This document shows positions 17,695-26,900 of a DNA stretch of 32,112 nucleotides, piece after piece. Every line of letters begins with the position of its first letter. The first letter of the stretch is position 1. Location: contig RPFO01002327.1 of assembly GCA_009746045.1 (NCBI GenBank), positions 1-32,112 on the forward strand, in the 5' to 3' direction. The notes beneath the pieces are model-generated. The model worked only from the letters and a program-made list of their open reading frames with translations. It had not been told where the DNA came from and did no database searches. The position numbers were made by a program, and so were the translations under genes. The stretch is from Mesostigma viride (Eukaryota; Streptophyta; Mesostigmatophyceae; Mesostigmatales; Mesostigmataceae).

Positions 17695-17852
17695 CATATC
17701 GTTTCGACGTTTGCATGCTACCTGCCGGATTATAACATCGGACGTTGCTACCTGCCTGCATAACGATAGTTTGCAAGAAATCTTCATTTTGCCGAAACAC
17801 AAAAAAAGGTGATCTTTTGCCGCAACGTGGATGGTAGGCTGACTAAAATTGT
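17695..17852 (+). repeat. Direct repeat, copy 2, abutting the minisatellite
   Basis: Diverged copy of 17,127-17,290. The equivalent frame reads SFRRLHATCRIITSDVATCL. Its last bases (GACTAAAATTGT) run straight into the first GTGCTGCTACG of the satellite, so the array appears to have expanded from the edge of this copy. Confidence 0.6.
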
Positions 17853-20258
17853 GCTGCTACGTATCAATACATGTGGGGGGGTGCTGCTACGTATCAATAC
17901 ATGTGGGGGGGTGCTGCTACGTATCAATACATGTGGGGGGGTGCTGCTACGTATCAATACACGTGGGGGGGTGCTGCTACGTATCAATACATGTGGGGGG
18001 GTGCTGCTACGTATCAATACATGTGGGGGGGTGCTGCTACGTATCAATACATGTGGGGGGGTGCTGCTACGTATCAATACATGTGGGGGGGTGCTGCTAC
18101 GTATCAATACATGTGGGGGGGTGCTGCTACGTATCAATACATGTGGGGGGGTGCTGCTACGTATCAATACATGTGGGGGGGTGCTGCTACGTATCAATAC
18201 ATGTGGGGGGGTGCTGCTACGTATCAATACATGTGGGGGGGTGCTGCTACGTATCAATACATGTGGGGGGGTGCTGCTACGTATCAATACATGTGGGGGG
18301 GTGCTGCTACGTATCAATACATGTGGGGGGGTGCTGCTACGTATCAATACATGTGGGGGGGTGCTGCTACGTATCAATACATGTGGGGGGGTGCTGCTAC
18401 GTATCAATACATGTGGGGGGGTGCTGCTACGTATCAATACATGTGGGGGGGTGCTGCTACGTATCAATACATGTGGGGGGGTGCTGCTACGTATCAATAC
18501 ATGTGGGGGGGTGCTGCTACGTATCAATACATGTGGGGGGGTGCTGCTACGTATCAATACATGTGGGGGGGTGCTGCTACGTATCAATACATGTGGGGGG
18601 GTGCTGCTACGTATCAATACATGTGGGGGGGTGCTGCTACGTATCAATACATGTGGGGGGGTGCTGCTACGTATCAATACATGTGGGGGGGTGCTGCTAC
18701 GTATCAATACATGTGGGGGGGTGCTGCTACGTATCAATACATGTGGGGGGGTGCTGCTACGTATCAATACATGTGGGGGGGTGCTGCTACGTATCAATAC
18801 ATGTGGGGGGGTGCTGCTACGTATCAATACATGTGGGGGGGTGCTGCTACGTATCAATACATGTGGGGGGGTGCTGCTACGTATCAATACATGTGGGGGG
18901 GTGCTGCTACGTATCAATACATGTGGGGGGGTGCTGCTACGTATCAATACATGTGGGGGGGTGCTGCTACGTATCAATACATGTGGGGGGTGCTGCTACG
19001 TATCAATACATGTGGGGGGGTGCTGCTACGTATCAATACATGTGGGGGGGTGCTGCTACGTATCAATACATGTGGGGGGGTGCTGCTACGTATCAATACA
19101 TGTGGGGGGGTGCTGCTACGTATCAATACATGTGGGGGGGTGCTGCTACGTATCAATACATGTGGGGGGGTGCTGCTACGTATCAATACATGTGGGGGGG
19201 TGCTGCTACGTATCAATACATGTGGGGGGGTGCTGCTACGTATCAATACATGTGGGGGGGTGCTGCTACGTATCAATACATGTGGGGGGGTGCTGCTACG
19301 TATCAATACATGTGGGGGGGTGCTGCTACGTATCAATACATGTGGGGGGTGCTGCTACGTATCAATACATGTGGGGGGGTGCTGCTACGTATCAATACAT
19401 GTGGGGGGGTGCTGCTACGTATCAATACATGTGGGGGGGTGCTGCTACGTATCAATACATGTGGGGGGGTGCTGCTACGTATCAATACATGTGGGGGGGT
19501 GCTGCTACGTATCAATACATGTGGGGGGGTGCTGCTACGTATCAATACATGTGGGGGGGTGCTACGTATCAATACATGTGGGGGGGTGCTGCTACGTATC
19601 AATACATGTGGGGGGGTGCTGCTACGTATCAATACATGTGGGGGGGTGCTGCTACGTATCAATACATGTGGGGGGGTGCTGCTACGTATCAATACATGTG
19701 GGGGGGTGCTGCTACGTATCAATACATGTGGGGGGGTGCTGCTACGTATCAATACATGTGGGGGGGTGCTGCTACGTATCAATACATGTGGGGGGGTGCT
19801 GCTACGTATCAATACATGTGGGGGGGTGCTGCTACGTATCAATACATGTGGGGGGGTGCTGCTACGTATCAATACATGTGGGGGGGTGCTGCTACGTATC
19901 AATACATGTGGGGGGGTGCTGCTACGTATCAATACATGTGGGGGGTGCTGCTACGTATCAATACATGTGGGGGGGTGCTGCTACGTATCAATACATGTGG
20001 GGGGTGCTGCTACGTATCAATACATGTGGGGGGGTGCTGCTACGTATCAATACATGTGGGGGGTGCTGCTACGTATCAATACATGTGGGGGGGTGCTACG
20101 TATCAATACATGTGGGGGGGTGCTGCTACGTATCAATACATGTGGGGGGGGGATGCTACGTATTAATACATGTGGGGGGGTGATGCTACGTATCAATACA
20201 TGTGGGGGGGTGATGCTACGTACGTATCAATACATGTGGGGGGGTGATGCTACGTATC
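17851..20258 (+). repeat. 30-bp minisatellite, G-rich on + strand, about 80 copies
   Basis: The unit starts GTGCTGCTACG and ends ATGTGGGGGG. Units are almost identical over 2.2 kb, then vary in the G-run (6, 7 or 8) and gain GTGATG variants after about 20,150. One C-for-T variant lies at about 17,962. Copies are 30 bp, or 29 bp where one G is missing. Because 30 is divisible by three, long frames without stops exist in several registers; these are not genes. The G-run repeated every 30 bp could form long-loop G-quadruplexes. Confidence 0.97.
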
Positions 20259-20287
20259 ATTTATTTATTCATGCCATCACCCCCCCA
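20238..20287. repeat. Palindrome centre between the two inverted arrays
   Basis: GGGGGGGTGATG (20,238-20,249) is followed 25 bp later by CATCACCCCCCC (about 20,275-20,287). This is the point where array orientation flips, and it can form a hairpin or nucleate a long cruciform. Confidence 0.75.
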
Positions 20288-22252
20288 CATTTAATTATTA
20301 ATGCCAGCACCCCCCAACATTCATTTATTCATGCCATCACACCCCCACATTCTTTTATTCATGGCAGCACCCCCCCACATTTATTTATTCATGCCATCAC
20401 ACCCCCACATTTAATGATTAATGCCAGCACCCCCAACATTCATTTATTCATGCCATCACACCCCCACATTCTTTTATTCATGGCAGCACCCCCCACATTT
20501 ATTTATTCATGCCATCACCCCCCACATTCTTTTATTCATGGCAGCACCCCCCCACATTTATTTATTCATGCCATCACCCCCCCACATTTAATTATTAATG
20601 CCAGCACCCCCCAACATTCATTTATTCATGCCATCACACCCCCACATTCTTTTATTCATGGCAGCACCCCCCACATTCTTTTATTCATGGCAGCACCCCC
20701 CACATTTATTTATTCATGCCATCACCCCCCACATTTAATTATTAATGCCAGCACCCCCCAACATTCATTTATTCATGCCATCACACCCCCACATTCTTTT
20801 ATTCATGGCAGCACCCCCCCACATTCTTTTATTCATGGCAGCACCCCCCACATTTATTTATTCATGCCATCACCCCCCCACATTCTTTTATTCATGGCAG
20901 CACCCCCCACATTTATTTATTCATGCCATCACCCCCCACATTCTTTTATTCATGGCAGCACCCCCCCACATTTATTTATTCATGCCATCACCCCCCACAT
21001 TTAATTATTAATGCCAGCACCCCCCAACATTCATTTATTCATGCCATCACACCCCCACATTCTTTTATTCATGGCAGCACCCCCCACATTCTTTTATTCA
21101 TGGCAGCACCCCCCCACATTTATTTATTCATGCCATCACCCCCCACATTTAATTATTAATGCCAGCACCCCCCAACATTCATTTATTCATGCCATCACAC
21201 CCCCACATTCTTTTATTCATGGCAGCACCCCCCCACATTCTTTTATTCATGGCAGCACCCCCCACATTTATTTATTCATGCCATCACCCCCCACATTTAA
21301 TTATTAATGCCAGCACCCCCCAACATTCATTTATTCATGCCATCACACCCCCACATTCTTTTATTCATGGCAGCACCCCCCACATTCTTTTATTCATGGC
21401 AGCACCCCCCACATTTATTTATTCATGCCATCACCCCCCACATTCTTTTATTCATGGCAGCACCCCCCACATTTATTTATTCATGCCATCACCCCCCACA
21501 TTCTTTTATTCATGGCAGCACCCCCCACATTTATTTATTCATGCCATCACCCCCCACATTTAATTATTAATGCCAGCACCCCCCAACATTCATTTATTCA
21601 TGCCATCACACCCCCACATTCTTTTATTCATGGCAGCACCCCCCACATTCTTTTATTCATGGCAGCACCCCCCACATTTATTTATTCATGCCATCACCCC
21701 CCACATTTAATTATTAATGCCAGCACCCCCAACATTCATTTATTCATGCCATCACACCCCCACATTCTTTTATTCATGGCAGCACCCCCCCACATTCTTT
21801 TATTCATGGCAGCACCCCCCCACATTTATTTATTCATGCCATCACCCCCCCACATTCTTTTATTCATGGCAGCACCCCCCCACATTTATTTATTCATGCC
21901 ATCACCCCTCCACATTTAATTATTAATGCCAGCACCCCCCAACATTCATTTATTCATGCCATCACACCCCCACATTCTTTTATTCATGGCAGCACCCCCC
22001 CACATTTATTTATTCATGCCATCACCCCCCCACATTTAATTATTAATGCCAGCACCCCCCAACATTCATTTATTCATGCCATCACACCCCCACATTCTTT
22101 TATTCATGGCAGCACCCCCCACATTTATTTATTCATGCCATCACCCCCCACATTTAATTATTAATGCCAGCACCCCCCACATGCATTTATACATAGCATC
22201 CCCCCCCACATGTATTTATACGTAGCTTCCCCCCCCACATGTATTTATACGT
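20259..22252 (-). repeat. Related minisatellite in inverted orientation, C-rich on + strand
   Basis: About 66 units of 29-30 bp with four subtypes: ACATTTATTTATTCATGCCA, ACATTTAATTATTAATGCCA, ACATTCATTTATTCATGCCA and ACATTCTTTTATTCATGGCA, each followed by CAGCAC or TCAC and a C-run. On the opposite strand these align with the 17,851-20,258 unit (GTG, G-run, CATG and AT-rich core in the same places). The last units (22,180-22,252, with CACATGTATTTATACGTAGC) are intermediate in sequence between the two arrays. Confidence 0.92.
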
Positions 22253-22260
22253 GGTCGTAA

Positions 22261-22724
22261 GGGTCTCGCTGCGGGTAGACCCTCGGAATTTTGTTTTTGT
22301 ATTGACGTTAGGGTCTCGCTGCAGCGAGACCCCAAGGAATGTCAATTTTTCATGTTTTCATGATGGGGGGTCTTTCTTTTCTCACCCTTAAAATGATTTG
22401 TTTTTGTATCGGTGTTAGGGTCTCGCTGCAGCGAGACCCCTACGAATGTCGACTTTTAATGTTTGCAAGATGGGAGGGGGCTTTCTTCGCTCACCCTAAA
22501 AATGATTTGTTTTTGTTTGACGTTAGGGTCTCGCTGCAGCGAGACCCCAACGAATGTCGACTTTTTTATGTTTGCATGATGGGAGGTTGCTTGTTTTCGC
22601 TCACCCTAAAAATGATTTGTTTTTGCTTGAAGTGAGGGTCTCGCTGCAGCGAGACGCCAAAGTTTTGCATTAAACTAAATGTCCCTTTTAGAATCCACGA
22701 AAGGGTCTAGCTGCAGCGAGACCC
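22261..22724 (+). repeat. Palindrome cluster on a 108-bp tandem repeat upstream of the rightward gene
   Basis: Palindrome copies lie at 22,261-22,282, 22,311-22,332, 22,418-22,439, 22,526-22,547, 22,636-22,657 and 22,703-22,724. From 22,311 to 22,657 they recur every 107-110 bp inside a tandem unit that also contains AATGATTTGTTTTTG and a G-rich GATGGGAGG word. The perfect form, GGGTCTCGCTG plus its reverse complement, occurs three times here. The position just before the first exon suggests a promoter, a 5' UTR, or an intron in the 5' UTR (a TTGTTCTGCAG acceptor-like site directly precedes the ATG). Confidence 0.85.
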
Positions 22725-22801
22725 TCCCCATCGTTTTTCTGCCGGCGATTCAGATTCTGAATGACATTTGTGAAACTTGCTTTTTTGATATTGTTCTGCA
22801 G

Positions 22802-23981
22802 ATGTCGTCCTCCTATTCCGATGCTGTCAAGGCCACTCCCGTTTCACCCAAGATGACGTCGAACACCTCGCCGGACGGAACGGCAACGGAGGCGTTTCCT
22901 CCGTTGCAGTTCGGTCCCGTAAATGCTATTGCGAGGTCCCCCCCACCGAGTCCCCCTCGCCCTCCAAGTCCAACTTGCCCCCCAGCGAGTTGGACAGAAT
23001 TATACCCCCCAACCCTCTCGCTGCTGCGTCTCGCGCTCCGTCCCGCTCTCCGCCCCGTAAGTCTCCATCGCCGCCCCCCAAGTCGGCCGGAGCTACTGCG
23101 TCCCTCTCGCCGCCCCGCAAGTCCCCCAAGTCCCCCGCAACTGCGACCCGTTCGCCGAACCGCAAGTCCCCCTCTCCGCCCAAAGTTCCCCCGCTACCGC
23201 GTCCCGCTCTCCTTCTCGCAAGTCCCCCTCGCCGTCAACCAAGAACCCCGCAACTGCGTCCCGCTCGCCGTCCCGCTCTCCTTCCCCCAAGTCCCGCTCG
23301 CCGCCACCCAAGTCCCCTGCTTCTGCGTCCCGTCGCCGTCCCCCAAGCATTCCAGTTCTAAGCGTAAGCCTGCGGCCGAGTGGGTAGAGGAAGACGACCG
23401 CACCAAAGAGCTCAGGAAGCTGAGGAAGTCTATCAGTGAGCTTGTTGAGGAGGACGAGCGCGATCAGACTAACGGGAGGCCTGAAGACCCGGAATCGCCG
23501 GTTCGGGAGTCGCGTCGGAAGCGGTTGTCCGATTTGTTAGCAATGGCCGCAAGCTTTGCTGACGAATACGCGGCTCTCGACAAGAAGGACAAGGAGAAGG
23601 AGAAGGCGGAGAGGGAGGCCATCGAGAAGGCGGAGAGGGAGAGGGTGGAGAGGGAGGAGAAGGAGAGGCTGGAGAAGGCGGAGAGGGAGGAGGAGGAGAG
23701 GGAGTACAAGGAGAAAAAGGCTGCCCAGGAGAAGGAGCACAGGATCCTGGTGGCGAAGCAGAAGGAGGAGGCGAAGAAGAAGACGGAGGCGGCAGCGAAG
23801 TCAATTCTTGCGGAGGAGGCCGCTCTTTTTTTGCAGATGCGACAGGAGAGGATGAAGGCGGAAGAGGCCGCGAGGAAGAGGAGGAGGAGGCTGCGAGGAA
23901 GGAGGAGGAGGCTGCGAAGGCAGTTGAGGGGGAGAAGGACGAGAACGGAGAATTCCCGAAGGATTTTCAGTCGATTATCAG
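22802..23981 (+). CDS. Large gene, exon 1: SP/SR-rich head and coiled coil
   Basis: It starts MSSSYSDAVKATPVSPKMTS. Natural composition moves through all three frames: after a C-run at about 22,937, after CCCAAAG near 23,187, near 23,330, and in the GAGG repeat near 23,880. Each is restored by one extra base. The middle encodes SRSPSRKSPSPS-type repeats; 23,570-23,960 encodes a long E/K/R/A helix, probably a coiled coil. Donor ATCAG|GTATGT. Confidence 0.55.
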
Positions 23982-26900
23982 GTATGTTTATTAATGTGAG
24001 ACGTACATTTTTCAGATGGCTTGAACGGCGTGTGTGTATCGTAGAAAGGGTGGGATTTTATGTCATACATTGATCGTAAGGGTCTAGCTGCGGAGAGACG
24101 TTGACCTAGGAGTTAAGGTTGTTGACGACGACGATGTGTGGCCTTTTTTTTACTCTTGTTGTCTGCAGCCCTCCACGGTGGCCATTCTGAAACAGTACCT
24201 GGCTCAGACTGAGTCTGAGGCTGGGGTGAGTCGTAAAGCCGAAAAGGGCTTGAGAGGCTTGATCCGCTTTCTTTCGGCCGAGATAGCGTTTGCAGAGAAG
24301 TCCGGTGTCGTCGTGGACCGTCCGGAGTCGGCACACATAATTTGGAAGAACGACCGCCTGGGCCGTCTTGCATTGTTCGAAGCCACACAGCGAGCCATTC
24401 ATGGGAAGAGGGTCGTTGGTGACGACATTATGAGGTTTTGAAGATCGCGCAGTCGTGCATCCTTAATCTGAAGGAGGATGTCGGACGTTACTTTCCCCGT
24501 CGTGCTTTAATATGGTCGACGCTCTTTGATGAGGTTGAAAAGTTCGAGGTCCACATTGGCTTCACATGCATCGAGGCTTCCTATATGGAAACCTTGAAAA
24601 CCACTGCGTTGCATCAGCTCTTTAAACTCATGACTGGAGATATGAGAGCGGATTCGAGGGCTTCACTGTCGGAAGATGAAGTGTTTGATATTGTCAGGCA
24701 AGGATTTGTTGACACGTCCAACAGTGACTTTATCGTAATTGTGCCGGGAAGAATGAATGACGTAGGAGGATTGGAGGAGCGCGCACATGAAGTGATCGCG
24801 CATTTGGACATGGCAAGAGACCACTTACTGCAATCTTTTGTTAAGTGGCGGACTGACTTTCTTGTTAGCCCGGACGCCAGCCTTTCGCGGGAAGCGGTCG
24901 CTTTCTTTTTGGATTGGGCTGGACAGGTGATCCAAAGTTTCCGGCACCGGGAGGACTTCCATGTTATTCAGACATATAAGCCATACCGGGAAATCGTCCA
25001 GGAATGGTTGGATCAAATCTCGTTGGTTGATTGTCTCCAGAGTATCCGAACCAAGACAGACACGGAGTGGTCTGATTTAGAGGCGGGAGGCCATTGGCAG
25101 TCCCTCGAGTTGTTCTTCGAGGCGGAATTGAGGCGGCAACTGGAAAAGGAGAGAGCCCATCAAGTGCCGATATGGCCTTTGGGGAAGATTTTGAGGAGGT
25201 GGAAGTTCTACGTTTCGGTACGTTAACTTGCCGATATCGTTTATCGATTTGGGTTGTTTCCATTCCCTGAATAGGGCTCTATATGCTGACCAACCTTCAT
25301 GGTTTGTCCTGTCATATCATGCAGGGGGGCTCCATGCCAGGGGACGTATCGGAGGATTTACCTAATTTGTCAGACTTGGTTGATAAGGTGGGTGCTTGTC
25401 CGTCGAGTTTCCACGAGCATCTTACATGGGGTCTAGCTGCAGGTAGACCCTCACCCTTTTATTGAGACTGACATGTTCGGCTAATTTCAACGGTGCCCCC
25501 AACCAATCTGTTGTCTTTTTTCAGGGGGCGGCTGCGGCGATGGCTGTTGACAGTGCTGGTATTTGGTCTGGACTCGAGATGGAAATGGTAAGCATTAAAC
25601 GATATCCGGATGTCTGCATTTCGCCTGAAGTTTTAGTGAGCGCATTATGCGAAATATACAAATGTCGACTAATTTTGATTTCCAATGAGCTGTCGTATTC
25701 GGTGTTGACAGGCGGGGGGTTTGGCCTCAGCAGGCGCTGCCGGAGAGGAAGAAAACGCTGGAGGAGATGAGGATGGGGGGATGAAAACGCTGGAGGAGAT
25801 GAGGATGGGGGAGACGCTGAGGGAGAAGTGGCTGTGCAGGTACGTTCATCCGCCGCGAGTTCGTGTGATTTTTTTCGTGCTGAGGGGTATCTCCGCAGAG
25901 AGACGATGGTGCAACAATCGAACTGAGGTGAAGTCCCTTCTTGTTCGTTTTTTTTTGTCATGCAGGCGGGGGCTGTCGCTGGGGGTACTGCGGGGGGGAA
26001 GGCGGCGAAGCCTCCATTGACTGAGCATGAAAGGGAAAAGCTGGATTCCCGCAAGAAGGTTGCGAAGGATCATATTATTGCTGTTGGCCTGATCATGCTT
26101 AAGTCTCCGCCCGATGGCGTCGATTCGGAGGGACCTGCGGGGTCCGAGTTTCGCAAGTACCTGACACGACTTGAGGCGGAAGTCGATGCCGATTTCGATA
26201 CGGAGGTGTTGGGTGACGCTACCTTTAAGAGTGAATTGGCATATGAATTTGTAAATCTGGTGAAGTCGAAAGCCACCAAGAATTTCAAGTGGCAGCCTAA
26301 GGAGTACTCAGAGGCAAAGGTTGACAAGATCGAGAAATTCATGAAGGCTGATTTTCGTCGTCGGGCCGCTGAGGGAAAAAGGGCGCTGAATGCGGTGGCA
26401 AAGGCCAACAGTAAGAAGAACGCGGAGGCGAAGGCGGCGGAGAAGGAGGCGAAGAAGGCGGAGAAGGAGAAGGCTAAGGAGGCCAAGAAGCAGCAGAAAA
26501 CTGGACAGGTACGATTGTTGTGAAAATTTAGACCTCTCGCTGCGGGTAGACGCTGACTGGCTGCGGGACTTGGTGTTTAGTGTCAGTAAGGTATTATTCC
26601 AACAGAACTTTGTTCGTCCCTGAACAGGATGTCGTGGTCGGCCTAAAGATTACTGACTTGAGCAAATCCTGCGGTCCTTTTCGATTTTTTACTTCAGGAT
26701 GACGGGGGGGACGAAGACGCCACGGTGGAGAAGAAGTTACCTGGTCATGACGCCGTGTTCGCGCTGGTGAAGGATATGCTCAAGTACTGCTCGAGTAGGC
26801 GGATGGCGGACGTCGATGACCTGCCAAACTGGCCCGAGTTCTCCCCCTTTCTTGAGCTGCTCCGGTCACTCAACAAGCTTTTTAAGGAGGGGGTGCTCAC

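Noticed and set aside
17784-21004. Very long open frames (up to about 1,050 codons) with RINTCGGVLL-, TYQYMWGG- or IRSSTPPHVL-type repeats
   Set aside because: The 30-bp unit is divisible by three and lacks stops in several registers on both strands. The frames change register at each 29-bp unit. This is satellite DNA, not coding.
20745-21926. Overlapping frames with repeated FIHAITPPH/LFMAAPP peptides
   Set aside because: Translation of the C-rich minisatellite in different registers, with no start context or non-repeat domain.
17851-22252. CRISPR array
   Set aside because: Units are directly contiguous with no unique spacers, and the context is eukaryotic.
23469-23804. Serine/proline-rich minus-strand frames opposite the coiled-coil region
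   Set aside because: They arise from the complement of GAG/AAG-rich codons in exon 1.
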